Both the position numbers and the translations under genes were made by a program. Below are positions 19,712-31,311 of a stretch of 64,000 nt of DNA, one piece after another (the first letter of the stretch is position 1; each line of letters starts with the position of its first letter). Location of the stretch: assembly GCA_022496805.1 (NCBI GenBank), contig CM040088.1, forward strand, positions 10,695,001-10,759,000. Direction: 5' to 3'. This DNA comes from Pohlia nutans (lineage: Eukaryota > Streptophyta > Bryopsida > Bryales > Mniaceae). Under the pieces are notes generated by a model that made no database searches, was not told where the DNA came from, and saw only the letters and a list, made by a program, of their open reading frames with translations.

Positions 19712-21181
19712 TTAGAATTCTATTTTTCGATAACATTCTATTGGATCAATCTTCAACATAGTTATTGACCGTTGAAATGTATCTATTTTTTTTAAAAGCA
19801 CATCATAACGTTCATGTGGAGCTGCATAATGCACATTCCGTAGGCCCGTAGTGTACATTTCAAAGAGATCCTTTGAAATTCCAATTTCTTGTTCATCATA
19901 GCCTATAATCCAAAGAGCTAATTTTGATGTAGCATACACATCAGTTACTAAACTACATTTAGCTAATTCTGATCCATGGAGACTCATTAAAGTAGGATCC
20001 ATCCAAGGGCGTTTCAATTTATCTGCTTCCATTTCCCTTTGTGATCCATATTGATAATTGGATTGGAGAGGAAAGTCTACCCTACATGCAAATCCCCAAT
20101 CACAAACACCTATATACATATTATTTCCTTCTCTATGCAACAATATATTGTCTGGAGACAAATCACAATGTATACTACCGTTTTGATACAAAAAAAGCAT
20201 ACCGTGTAAAAAATGCCAAGATAATCGTATACGTAGTCGTTGAAACATCCTCACATTTTCCTGGTCAACCCCTAGCGATGTAGGTAATTTCTTATTACAC
20301 GTATTAACCATTTGTCTCAATGTTCCGGCATTCCACCATCGCATATATCCATGGGCTTTGGTGGGATGGATAGCAAACAACTTTATGAATAGAGGATGAA
20401 CAAGAGGACAACTCATTGCCTCTATGTTCATTTTTGTTACAATGTTTCTTTCAACCGAATTAATAAACGCTTTACAAGCATATTCTTCATCCCTTGGTAT
20501 AAATCCGACTCCTACAATGTGACACTTGTAAATGACAGCATAGCTACCTTTAGCAAACTCCTTCTTTCCATTCAAAAAGATAACTTCGGATTGGGGTGGA
20601 ACTGTGGAAGAAAATGCAACAAAGATCCATCTAACATATCTTTGTTTATGCCCTGAATTAGTCGTCGAGGTTCAACTACTAATTTACTTAGTTCACTATC
20701 AAACCAAGTCACCTTTTCGATTACTGGGATATAATCAGGATCATTAGGATCAAGAATTTGATTAACCCAGTTTTTTAAACCTCTTGTTGCACTTCTCACC
20801 TCCTTGTTAATTAGACTCTGAAATCTTCTAGGAGATAGTTGCTTCTTTTCATGTTCAAATTCTTTATGAAAAATATCATTTTGTAATCTTTGTTCTATAT
20901 ATTTTTTATACTCTTGAACCCCTTGGATATTACTTTTCAAAAATAGACGACTTAAACGATCAATGGAACAACTTCTAAACCAATCCACAAGAATTGTATG
21001 AATTTGTACAAGACAATGTCGAAAAAAAAATCTATAATGATCCTTTCTTCTATGGCCAGCACCACGGGTTCGAGAACGCTTTTTTTTTCTTTGTTTTCAC
21101 TACATTGACATTGCTAGGTCCAACATCAATTCGACCGCTATGTGTTGATCCACTGGTACTGCTCAATTCTATTGTTGCCAT
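19712..21181 (-). pseudogene. Protein kinase gene with two frameshifts, adjacent to the Helitron
   Basis: A single long coding stretch of about 490 residues starts at the ATG at 21181 (MATIELSSTSGSTHSG). The frame shifts by one base in a 9-A run near 21080 and again near 20600. The kinase domain follows: a glycine-loop-like EFAKGSYAVIYK, the lysine in EEYACKAF, HCDLSPDN (catalytic loop, Asp present), CDWG (metal-binding Asp, Phe to Trp), RPWMDP, and VYATSKLALWI. The catalytic residues are thus all present. Upstream is a basic KKKKRSRTRG patch and a Lys/Arg/Gln-rich helical region. It has no introns and lies on the same strand 0.5 kb downstream of the Helitron helicase stop, so it may be Helitron cargo. 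Both tandem copies carry the same shifts, so they predate the duplication or are shared assembly errors. Confidence 0.7.
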
Positions 21182-21687
21182 TGTGAAATTCTATACAGAA
21201 AAAAACAGTATTGTTCAATAGATCATTTGAAGAAAAGACAAATTTTTCTAATCACAATCTAATGAATTGAATAAATGAATATTATATTTTATAGCGAAAT
21301 AGATATTTATATCTATAGAATAAAAAGCAAAAGATAAAATAAAAGGTAATAAAAATAAAATCCATCCAATGTAAAAGAGAAAAAAACATATTTTAATACA
21401 TGTAGTAAAAATTAAAAGATAAGATAAAATAATAAAAGTAATAAAAGTAAGATCCATCCAAAGTAAAAAGCAACAGAAAAACAAATTTTCATCCATATAG
21501 TAAAACAAAAAAATGGGACAAAATAAAATAAAATAATAGGAAACATTGGTCTTGTCGATATAAAAATGATCTTTTCGTTATTAGAAATCTCATAAATAAA
21601 ATGATAAATTAATTCAATAGAAAATGCAATTTCGAAAAAAAACAGGCAAATAATTGAAACTGGGAATGAAAATGAAAATTGGAATTT
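21182..21687. other. AT-rich spacer between Helitron helicase and kinase
   Basis: About 500 bases, strongly A-rich on the plus strand, with loosely repeated AAAATAAAA and AAGTAAGATCCATCC / AATAAAATCCATCC units around 21340-21460. I see no gene. The minus-strand kinase promoter, if any, would lie here. Confidence 0.5.
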
Positions 21688-21942
21688 TTATTGCAAGAGA
21701 ATTTCAGAGTAAACAACATTGACAGTGTTGGATACCGTACTATTTTGTGGAAGCAAAGCTGCAATATGATTCAAAGAAGTTGCTCTTGAAAGCGCAACAT
21801 ATAGTTGTCCATGACTAAAAACAGGGACTCTAATATCCAATCCTACATACTTTAATTACAGATTGCCCTTGGGACTTGTTAATTGTCATAGCAAATGCCA
21901 ATCGCACTGGAAACTGCCGCCTAGTGAAATGGAATGGTAATG
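21688..21942 (-). pseudogene. Helitron helicase, C-terminal piece (motifs V-VI)
   Basis: Encodes [27 protein letters not shown], then after a one-base shift [19 protein letters not shown] and ALSRATSLN, ending [10 protein letters not shown] and TAA at 21688-21690. SQGQS and ALSRA are the last conserved motifs of PIF1-type helicases. It directly abuts the CACTA end at 21943, and its frame continues that of the piece ending at 23859, apart from an indel at the junction. Confidence 0.8.
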
Positions 21943-22544
21943 CACTAGTACAAACCATGGCATTTTGCCACCAATCAAATTTTGCAAAAAACACCAAACT
22001 CATATGTTGGTGCTATGTAGCACCAATGTTGGTGACAAAAATAAATTCTCACCTCCATTCATGTTTGTACGTGAAATTTACATGGATTTGATAGTTTTGA
22101 ACAATTCGATGTCTATTATTCGTATATTGTTGGATTTTAAAGCCGATTGAAGCACTTGTTGAAATAATAAACTTTTGTCATGTATTCAAGACTACGTTAT
22201 TCATGTATGTATTAAATTTATGTTTAGGATATGTTGCATATTTTTATCACAACATTCTTATTTACAAGAACATACATAATAAAGATTCAACAAAGTATGA
22301 TAATTTATATTCACGTCATCTTTTAGTTAGTGAAAAATATCACATAACACAAGAAATAGATGAATTATGTCCTACGTAAATTTCAAGAAATTCATGAATT
22401 ATGACTTAAGTAAATTTGAGAAATACGCAAATTATATTCTACGTGAATTTGAGAAATACGTGAATTATGTTTTACGTGAATTTCAAGAAAACATCCTCTT
22501 ATTATTAAAATACAAGAGCTCCTCATCAAACACTTTACAACATC

Positions 22545-23110
22545 TACCCATGAAAAAACAATACGATCAAAAATGTATTGTATTGCAAAAGTTATGAAGG
22601 TTTAAAATTACTAGATGTTTTTCTAACTCTGCTGTCACTTTAAATTGAATAGAGAAAAACTCCTAAATGTTTTACGAATCTTTTTTATTGGAGTACATTC
22701 CTCATTACAATACGTACCCATGAAAAAAAAACGACAAAAAACGTATTGTATTGCAAAAGTTATAAAGGTTTAAACATTACTACATGTTTTTCTAACTCTG
22801 CTGTCACTTTAAATTGTATAGAGAAAAACTCTTAAATGTTTTGCAATTTTTTTTATAGGAGTGGATTCTTCATTACAACACCTACCCATGAAAAAAAAAA
22901 CGATCAAAAATGTATTGTATTGCAAAAGTTATAAAGGTTTAAAATTACTAGATGTTTTTCTAACTCTGCTGTCACTTTAAATTGAATAGAGAAAAACTCT
23001 TAAATGTTTTGCAAATTTTTTTTATAGGAGTGGATTCCTCATTACAACACCTACCCATGAAAAAAAAAAAACGTTCAAAAGTGTATTGTATTGCAAAAAT
23101 TATGACCGTT
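22545..23110 (+). repeat. Tandem repeat of about 169 bases, four units, in CACTA 1
   Basis: Each unit starts at TACCCATGAAAAAA (22545, 22715, 22883, 23052) and continues TGTATTGTATTGCAAAAGTT, a CTGCTGTCACTTTAAATTG block and CCTCATTACAA. The last unit is partial. The same array occurs in CACTA 2 (about 29527-30090) and, in reverse, in CACTA 3 (about 31985-32400). Confidence 0.85.
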
Positions 23111-23343
23111 TGAAAAGTTTACCAAACAATGTAAATTGCTGAATTTTTTTGGTAATTGTATATTATTGATTTTTCAAGCGTTTTGTACATGAGAAAAGGG
23201 TTGGGAGAGTGGTGATAGTCAATCCACCCATAACTATGAGGTCTTGAGTTCGAATCTCATGGTGACATGAGATGACGTGGAGTTGTGGGTTGATCGTGAT
23301 GACGAGGCGTTGACTAGGGCAGGGTCAAAGGTGTAATGGTAGC

Positions 23344-23560
23344 TTCGGGCAGCCAGAATTTTTCCGGGCAGACAGAATTTTTCCGGGCAGCCAGGATTTT
23401 CCGGGCAGCCAGAATTTTTCCGGGCAGCCAGAATTTCTCGGGCAGCTAGAATTTTCCGGGCAGCCAGAATTTTTCCGGGCACCCAAAATTTTCCACGCAG
23501 CCAAAATTTTCCGGGCAGTCAAAATTTTTCGGGCAGCCAAAATCTTTTCGGGCAGCGCTC
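23344..23560 (+). repeat. 19-base minisatellite CGGGCAGCCAGAATTTTTC in CACTA 1
   Basis: About eleven imperfect units of 17-20 bases, each containing GGGCAGCC(A)GAATTTT or close variants. On the minus strand it reads as a repetitive open frame (KILAAR repeats), which I take to be a by-product and not a gene. Present with fewer units at 30306-30470 and 31565-31640. Confidence 0.85.
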
Positions 23561-23858
23561 ATTTTTTTTTCACAGCATTCAAATTTCACAACATTCAAAT
23601 TTCACAGCATTCAAATTTCACAACATTCAAATTTTACAGCATTCAAATTTCACAAAAAAATGATATTTCAAAATTTGTAAATTGAAGAGGAATACGTGAT
23701 TTGTAATATCAACGTAATGAAGTGGATTATTTTTTTGTTTCACGACAGAGTGTTCAAAAGCACTAATTAATTACAATTCAAAACTTGGTGCATCATTTAA
23801 AATGCACCAATTTATTGGTGCAAAACTTGGTGGCAAGACACTATGTTTTGTACTAGTG

Positions 23859-26199
23859 GCGGTAGAAGGAGTCAAAGGAATCCGTGGTATAAAAACGTGC
23901 TCGCCTGCATGCGGACCTGAAAGTAAACGTGCTTCTAAAACACGGTACGAAAAGCGCGTGAGAACCATTCTAGCTCCATTGCAAAGTCCTTGTTTTGAAG
24001 CAAGGTTTCGCAATAAAATGATAGGACATCCAATTTTCAAATCAAGCTTTACCAAAGGAATGCCAAACAAATCCAATGAGTTCAAATACTCAGATGGATA
24101 TGCAACATGATTGTTTGCACCAGCTTCAACAGTATTTGAATCGGCACTCCAAAAAGTTTCGAGAATGCCAGGGAAAGATTGCAAAATCTCCTTCTTGATT
24201 AAATCAACATCTGTATTGCGAGCACTTAAAATTGTTCGATCTCGGAAATATTGATCTTCATGTAAAGATATATTATCAATGTTGTTGTAGATGTTGTCAA
24301 TAAGAGATCGAACAAAGGAAACAATATTAATGCAATTATGCAATTGAATCATACTGCTACTTGAATCATCAAAATTAGAGCCATCGCCTACTTGTAATAG
24401 CCATTGTGCAAATTCCCTGTTTTCAAGCGATGCGTTTTGCAAGCGCATATTGATGGAAAGGGTCAAGATTATAACACGTTGCCATATTGTAGATCTGCGA
24501 AGACATGCTCCAACAATTTGAGGTCTAGAACCTCTTGGAATAACTGGCAGAATCTGTCGGAAGTCACCTCCAAATACAACAGTAACACCCCCAAAAGGAG
24601 AATTTGAATCACGAATGTCTCGTAATGTTTGATCTACTGCTTCTGCACAATGTCGGTGTTGCATAGGAACTTCATTCCAAATAATCAAAGAAGCCTCACG
24701 AAACACATCCGCATATTCAGAGTTTTTGTTTATAGAGCATATAGAATATTCATCAACTTCAAAAGGAATTTAGAAAGTAGAATGAGCAGTGCGGCCTCCA
24801 TGAAGAAGAAGTGCAGCAATTCCTGAAGAGGCAACACATATGACAATTTTCCCTTGGCTTCGCACATTTGCAGCCACAATGTTGTAGAGGAATGTCTTGC
24901 ATGTACCAGTAGGACCATTAACAAAAAATACAACACCAGATTGATCCTCAATAGAACTGAGAATGACATCATAACTATAGCGTTGATCTCCATTGAGTTG
25001 TGGCTCGTGCTCCGGAACATAAAGTTCAAGTTCCTCACGATTCCATTGTAGTTGTTCATTAACAAATCGATTACCACGATGACGGGACCAATTAAGAGTT
25101 GGTATTGGCATGGGAGGAAACAAAGAAAGGCTTTTGTTTGATTGTTCACGTAATATTTCATCAATGAGGAAAAGGCCAAAATCGTATACATCTTCTTCAG
25201 TTGGTTCAGATAAGTCATAGTGTTGGCGAAGACGGTGACGCAAGTCATCACACAAATGAGGACGAAATCGTTGCCATAATAACTCAGGATGAGTGGGGTT
25301 GCATTCAGAGAGTATGAGCACAAACAAATTGCGCAATGATGCACCGGTATGCATAGTAGATGCTTCTTCTAAGCACTGGATCCACTCTCCATCGTCTTGT
25401 AATCAGCCTAGAGCATTACATGCATTTTTAAAGGTTCCGCGTACTACTCCATTCACCGTCCGTAGATCTTCAAAAGAACGAGGCCCAGCAATAGTTGTTA
25501 GTAGGAGTCGCAAATAGAAACGTTCACCTTCTGCTGGTCTTGCAAAATACAACCTACCAATCGCAAAGCCTCTTTCACAGATCTTCCATGTGTTTTCCTC
25601 TTTTCTCCAAACATAATGTTGGGGAAACTCTTGATAGGTCAATCGACGTGCATTTTCATCCGTAGCACACATCCTAAAGAGCTCTGTCAATCTAGTTCTT
25701 TGAACTTGGCCACGATTCAAAATAGCCAGAGGATCATCGCTAGTATTGAAAATCACACGATGTATCCCTGGCAAATGTAAATGTAGCCTAACAACATTGG
25801 GATCTTCTTCGTGCATCATCATCTTAAGTAAACGCCGCACAGCCTCTGATGCTCCAATGTAACATGCATCTAGGTATTGTTTGATCTCATCTTGTTCCTC
25901 CCCAATCTTCATAGTAGCCCTATCATGACCTTTATAGATGTATTTATGGATATATTTAACTGCTTGAACAGATGCCCAAACTTCAATATTAATATGGCAG
26001 TCATACTTTCGAATCAAATCAGGGTTGTAGGGAACAACATGGCTATTGTTGAAGAAGAATCCATGTTTTTCAAAACTACGTCCATCATCACGACGACGAT
26101 AAAGAGGGTAACCATCTTGGTCCATTGTAGTTTGATCTTGGAAAGATTTAGGAAAGCGTTTTGTGCATTGTCCGGTCTCGTCAAGACATCGATCACGTG
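23859..26199 (-). pseudogene. Helitron Rep C-terminal part and helicase
   Basis: Reads PDARDRCLDETGQCTKRFPK, YPLYRRRDDGRSF, then VKYIHKYIYKGHDRATMK, where the two tyrosines match the Helitron Rep nicking motif. After a TGA near 25407 the helicase begins: [15 protein letters not shown], Walker [13 protein letters not shown] (usual GxGGTGKT with Gly to Cys), [14 protein letters not shown], a TAA near 24772, [10 protein letters not shown] (Walker B region, usual DE changed to NE), [10 protein letters not shown], and LRNLASKQGLCNGARM. The frame runs into the CACTA end at 23858. Motifs are recognisable but the key ATPase residues are partly altered. Confidence 0.85.
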
Positions 26200-28409
26200 C
26201 ATCAGGAATTTCGGACCCCATTGATTTCGCACGATTTCAGTGTGATTTCCGATATTTCATGGGTGCATGTATTTTTCGCACTGATTCGGCATCGTTGCGT
26301 CATTCATCGCAACTGCACTGATATGACATCATGATCGTATAAGCGGATATAGTACTGATTCGACACGATTGATACATCTATTGAAAACGTGCGAATTCTT
26401 CACTCTGTACAGTTTTCAAATGTCGTGTCTTAATCGTGTTTAAAGCCACACTAATTCAGTGTGTTTTTCCTGCGACATCATCTTTTCTATATCTAGATTT
26501 TTTTTCTTTCTATATCTAAATTTGGTCAAAATGATTTTATTGGAAAAAAAAACAATAAAAATAAATAAATAAATATATATATATATATATATATATTTTT
26601 TTTCTCTACCCAAACATTATTTCAGGCTGCCCGAACAACTACCTCCACTGCCCGAACCCACAATGGGGCCCACCATGGTTTCCCAAGCTTTACCGTCGGT
26701 GGCCGGAATCGAACTCGAGATCTCCCAATTCCAAACCATACTCTAAACCACTAATCCACCTAGAGGTCTTGATGCAAGCAATTGAATTTTTTTGATAATT
26801 ATAAAGGAATGTAACCATTGGCAATTTTTTTGCCATGTATATTTAATTCCTTTTTCAATTTATTTTTTCACTACAACACGCAGGCCTTTTTCTATATTTT
26901 GAATTTTTTCAGAATATTTTGATTTTTTTGTTTTTTTGCCAAAATCGTGGTGGCTGTGAGCTAATTTTTTTTATGCAGACTTTAGATGCTCTTTTGCGAT
27001 GTTAAAAAAAAAATTCCAATTTTTTTTCCAGTAGATCATGCAAGCATTTTCCTATATCTAAAAAAAAAAATCAAATTTTTTTGAACTGTTTTTTTGTATT
27101 GCCAAAATCTTGAAGGCTGTTAGTTGTTTTTTAATTTTCAGTAGACTTTAGATGTTTTTAGCAATGTAAAAAACTCTTTCTATTCCAAATTTTTCTTGCA
27201 CTCCAGTATACAAGCTTTTTTCTATACCTAGAAAAAAAATTCAATAGTTTGAATGTTGTAGCAAGCAATTAAAAGCTCTTACAATTCTATTTTTTGAAAA
27301 GTTGCTCAAATTGAGTTCAAAGAAAGTTTGATTTTAAACTCAATTTAACTTGCAATGCTTCGAGAGATCATGTTTTGGTCGATGCCCCCTTATGAGCTGC
27401 CCGAGACTAAACAAATTAAAAATTAAATCAAATTATAATTATTTTCTAATAAGAAATCAAGTGTGCTTTCAAACCCAATTTGAATCGTGCCAATCCAAGT
27501 TAAACTCCGCCTAGGGAAACTTTCAAAAAAACAACACGTCTACATTGTCTTGTGTTACAAATTTTACTATTTTGAAAAAGTAATGTTGTCCTTTTCTGTA
27601 CGATTTTTTTTCTCCCATGATAAAAAGTACAATGATAACCAATAATACCAAATTTGAATTCTAAAAATACAAAATGTAATTTCATTGAAATTTTAATGTT
27701 CATTGCTTCTAAATTCTATAAATGAAGATCTAAAAATGTTTTGGAAAATTAGACCGTAAGGATAATTTAAAAATATTCTTGGAATATTCTAAAATATTCC
27801 AAAATAATATAAAATATTTTGAAAGATTCCAAAAGATTCCAAAAGAGAATATTAAAATATTTTTGGTATTTTCTCTATTTATTATATTTCATCAATAAAT
27901 CAATATTTTTAAAACACTATAAACTTTTTTTGTCGAAAAGTATGACATGCTACTGTACTGCGAAAACGCATCCTTGAATGCGAGTGACGTCGAGAAATAT
28001 AAGTTACTCATTCTCAAATTGAAAACTTGTACGATAACTACACGGATGTCGTACAACAATAATTTGCATCATAACAGATACTGAAATCGCACGGATGTAA
28101 TAAAAGGCGTTGATATGATACGTATACGATACTAAATCCGCATTAACTAAAACCGCATGTTATCCGTGTCTTATTAGCCATGTAATGTAGATACACGATT
28201 AACGCACGGATTCCGTCAAGCACGACTTTCGTGCGAAAACAACACTTTTTTCATAATCATTGAAAAGACACTACATTGACATCCTAGTAATGCCTGTCAC
28301 TTCCGTACCATAACGACACTTCTAAATGCACGTATGACGTGCGGAATCAGTGTTCAACAATAAACGCACTGAAATCGTGCGAAATCAGTGGGGTCCGAAA
28401 TTCCTGATG
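26200..28409. mobile_element. 2.2 kb element with about 45-base terminal inverted repeats
   Basis: The left end CATCAGGAATTTCGGACCCC continues (after CA or TA-type variants) into TGATTTCGCACGATTTCAGTG. The right end is its reverse complement with only about three mismatches. It interrupts the Helitron Rep gene exactly between HGPCT and ARDRCLD. Taking out the element plus one copy of a 2-base TG restores the frame. Inside I see no transposase, only AT-rich DNA, a (TA)n run (26572-26600) and a tRNA-like segment (26630-26775). The 2-base flank does not fit the common plant superfamilies well, so classification is open. Confidence 0.75.
26630..26775 (-). other. tRNA-like (SINE-like) segment
   Basis: On the minus strand GTGGATTAGTGGTTTAGAG (A-box-like) is followed about 45 bases later by GAGTTCGATTCCGG (good B-box match), as in tRNA-derived SINE heads. 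No clear tRNA cloverleaf can be drawn and no tail or target duplication was found. It sits inside the 2.2 kb element. Confidence 0.4.
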
Positions 28410-28931
28410 TGTACATGGTCCATGAACCATGTGTTTTAGAACCATACCAAAAAGTTCAGGATCCTCTTGTTCATCAGGGAATTCTGCACAAACTATTCTA
28501 TCAACTTGACCAGGTTCTCTTCTCTTGTCTTCATTAGCAAGAAAGATTAGAAAGTGCATATGAGGCAAAGTCCGCTTTTGGAACTCAATGACAAACACGT
28601 GGGCAACAAATTTTCCAAAACAATGCATCTTTCTGATATCATCTATGAGTGCATTGCGTTTAAGTTCAAATACGCGTGCTACAATATCAGGCCGATCAGT
28701 TGCATTTTGTCTAGGCAAAGGAGCTTCTTGTATCTCACGTCAATTGGGATTTGCAGTCATGGTTCCAAAAATATCTGGATGTTGAAAAAATCTTGTTATG
28801 GCCATTGAATCCAGAAACAATTCAAACATGTTGCGGGCACTACCAATATGACTTGAGGGAAGAATAACACGACACCCCAAGTTTTCAAGATTCATATTTC
28901 TTTCTCCATCATCTTGTAGTGCATCAGCAAG
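28410..28931 (-). pseudogene. Helitron Rep N-terminal domain (two-His motif)
   Basis: Reads LADALQDDGERN, CRVILPSSHIGSARNMFELF, DSMAITRFFQHPDIFGTMTA, NPN then a TGA in place of the usual Trp, and further FVIEFQKRTLPHMHFLIFL, which is the Helitron HUH-type metal-binding motif with both His kept, followed by CAEFPDEQEDPELF and MVHGPCT. It is bounded by the 2.2 kb element on one side and CACTA 2 on the other. Confidence 0.85.
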
Positions 28932-30732
28932 CACTAGTACAAACCATGGCATTTTGCCACCAATCAAATTTTGCAAAAAACACCAAACTCATATGTTGGT
29001 GCTATGTAGCACCAATGTTGGTGACAAAAATAAATTCTCACCTCCATTCATGTTTGTACGTGAAATTTACATCGATTTGATAGTTTTAACAATTCGATGT
29101 CTATTATTCGTATATTGTTGGATTTTAAAGCCAATTGAAGCACTTGTTAAAATAATAAACTTTTGTCATGTATTCAAGACTACGTTATTCATGTATGTAT
29201 TAAATTTATATTTAGGATATGTTGCATATTTTTATCACAACATTCTTACAAGAACATACATAATAAAGATTCAACAAAGTATGATAATTTACATTCACGT
29301 CATCTTTTAGTTAGTGAAAAATATCACATAACACAAGAAATAGATGAATTATGTCCTAAGTAAATTTCAAGAAATTCATGAATTATGACTTAAGTAAATT
29401 TGAGAAATACGCAAATTATATTCTACGTGAACTTGAGAAATACGTGAATTATGTTTTACGTGAATTTCAAGAAAACATCCTCTTATTATTAAAATACAAG
29501 AGCTCCTCATCAAACACTTTACAACATCTACCCATGAAAAAAAAAAACGATCAAAAATGTATTGTATTCCAAAAGTTATGAAGATTTAAAATTACTAGAT
29601 GTTTTTCTAAATCTGCTGTCACTTTAAATTAAATAGAGAAAAACTCCTAAATGTTTTACTAATTTTTTTTATTGGAGTACATTCCTCATTACAATACGTA
29701 CCCATGAAAAAAAAAAACAATAAAAACTGTATTGTATTGCAAAAGTTATAAAGGTTTAAACATTACTAGATGTTTTTCTAACACTGCTGTCACTTTAAAT
29801 TGAATAGAGAAAAACTCTTAAATGTTTTGCAATTTTCTTTTATTGGAGTAGATTCCTCATTACAACACCTACCCATGAAAAAAAAAAACGATCAAAAATG
29901 TATTGTATTGCAAAAGTTATAAAGGTTTAAAATTACTAGATGTTTTTCTAACACTGCTGTCACTTTAAATTGAATAGAGAAAAACTCTTAAATGTTTTGC
30001 AAATTTCTTTTATTGGAGTAGATTCCTCATTACAACACCTACCCATGAAAAAAAAAAACGATCAAAAATGTATTGTATTGCAAAAGTTATGACCCTTTGA
30101 AATGTTTACCAAACAATGTCAATTGCTGAATTTTTTTGGTAGTTGTATATTATCGATTTTTGAAGCATTTTGTACATGAGAAAAGGGTTGGGAGAGTGGT
30201 GATAGTCAATCCACCCATAACCATGAGGTCTTGAGTTCGAACCTCATTGTGGCATGTGATGACGGGGCGTTGACTAGGGCAGGGTCAAAGGTGTAATGGT
30301 AGCTCCGGGCAGCCAGAATTTTTCCGGGCTGCCAGAATTTCTCCGGGCAGCCAGAATTTCTCCGGGCAGCCAGAATTTCTCCGGGCAGCCAGAATTTCTC
30401 CGGGCAGCCAGAATTTCTCCGGGCAGCCAAAATCTTTTCGGGCAGCCAAAATTTTTCGGGCAGCGCTGATTGTTTTTCAAAGCATTCAAATTTCACAACA
30501 TTCAAATTTCACAGCATTCAAATTTCACAAAAAATGATATTTCAAAATTTGTAAATTGAAGAGGATTACGTGATTTGTAATATCAACGTAATGAAGTGGA
30601 TTATTTTTCTGTTTCACGACAGAGTGTTCAAAAGCACCAATTAATTACAATTCAAAAGTTGGTGCATCATTTAAAATGCACCAATTTATTGGTGCAAAAC
30701 TTGGTGGCAATACACTATGTTTTGTACTAGTT
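28932..30732. mobile_element. CACTA element 2, non-autonomous, AAG target duplication
   Basis: The 1801-base element starts CACTAGTACAAACC and ends TTTGTACTAGTT (last base mutated from G). It is flanked by AAG at 28929-28931 and 30733-30735. Removing the element and one AAG joins the Helitron Rep frame perfectly (LYQSLADALQDD). It has the same internal plan as CACTA 1: subterminal GCACCAA motifs, 169-base repeats, tRNA-like box (GAGTTCGAACCTC near 30235), and 19-base minisatellite. No transposase. Confidence 0.9.
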
Positions 30733-31311
30733 AAGGCTTTGGTAGAGATCGGCACGCAAATCCGATTGATTCATTCGGTTGCAGGCCAAGCATTGACAAT
30801 GAATTGTTGGAATAACTTCCCACCATGAAGAATAGTAGAAAATTCAAAAATCCGTGGGAACAACCAAAAAGTAAAATATTCTCTTTGGGTAAGCCGACCT
30901 TCACCATTAAAATGTGGTAGATCTTCATGCCATCCAAGTTCTCCACATGGAAATAACACCACATAGTGCAATGGCAAATTCGCAGGATGACACTCGTTAA
31001 TACGTTCCAGAAAATGACCTCCTCCTCTTAGTCGAAGCACAATATCTCGTGTTCCTTGTAGTCGATCTTCGTCTCTAGGTATTAAAAGTAAACGCAAAGG
31101 CAGCATTGTATCTCCGGATATTTCTACAAAATTCTTTAGCTTGTTCGTTGTCACCTTCAAATAATTGGCGCAACTGTTGTGAAGGATCTTGCAATAAGGG
31201 AAGGTTCACTTTGCATTTCAGACAACAAGATTCAAATTGTGGATATCGATTACTTGAATGTTTTAATCTTTCATCACTCCAATGTAGTCCACGACAGTAA
31301 GTACAAACTCG
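30733..31311 (-). pseudogene. Helitron N-terminal region (zinc-like and helitron_like_N parts)
   Basis: Reads VCTYCRGLHWSDERLKHSS, CCLKCKVNLPLLQDPSQQL, EFCRNIRRYNAAFAFT, and after a shift near 31085-31160 LPLHYVVLFPCGELGWHEDL, RLTQREYFTFWLFPR, GGKLFQQFIVNAWPATE. These blocks are characteristic of the region preceding Rep in plant Helitrons. A stop follows NAWPATE, and a shift restores RADLYQSL at the CACTA 2 boundary. Confidence 0.85.

Larger units (their letters stand above)
21943..23858. mobile_element. CACTA element 1, non-autonomous
   Basis: Ends CACTAGTACAAACC and TTTGTACTAGTG are complementary over the first 12 bases and bound 1916 bases with no transposase. Subterminal TTGGTGC/GCACCAA motifs occur in both orientations near both ends (22000-22035 and 23785-23835), as expected for CACTA transposase binding. 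Inside are a 36-base repeat (about 22375-22490), four 169-base repeats (22545-23110), a tRNA-like box (GAGTTCGAATCTC near 23247), a 19-base minisatellite (23344-23560) and 17-base CATTCAAATTTCACA repeats (23575-23660). Flanking trinucleotides differ (ATG/GCG), so the target duplication has decayed. It splits the Helitron helicase. Confidence 0.85.
1..25955. repeat. 38 kb tandem repeat, first unit (portion duplicated in the window)
   Basis: This stretch recurs in the same orientation at 38065-64000. Every element listed for it has a counterpart at +38064 (start), +38066 (about 2.5-9.7 kb) or +38045 (from about 10.1 kb on). The offset changes come from a 2-base A-run difference near 2455, a 20-base deletion in an intron near 47750, and a 1-base insertion near 10053. 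Scattered single-base differences are few, roughly one per kilobase. Bases 25956-38064 complete the first unit; their second copy lies beyond the right edge. The window opens inside an exon that belongs to the end of a preceding unit, so at least three copies are implied at that end. Confidence 0.97.

Noticed and set aside
23234..23540. Repetitive peptide frames (KILAAR repeats)
   Set aside because: They read across the 19-base minisatellite of the CACTA element and have no independent support.
22545..23560. CRISPR-like array
   Set aside because: The 169-base and 19-base arrays are contiguous tandem repeats without spacers, in a eukaryotic CACTA element.
24730..25344. Cys/Leu-rich 204-codon minus frame that looks like a membrane protein
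   Set aside because: It is the wrong frame of the Helitron helicase, whose Walker A and other motifs lie in the neighbouring frame.
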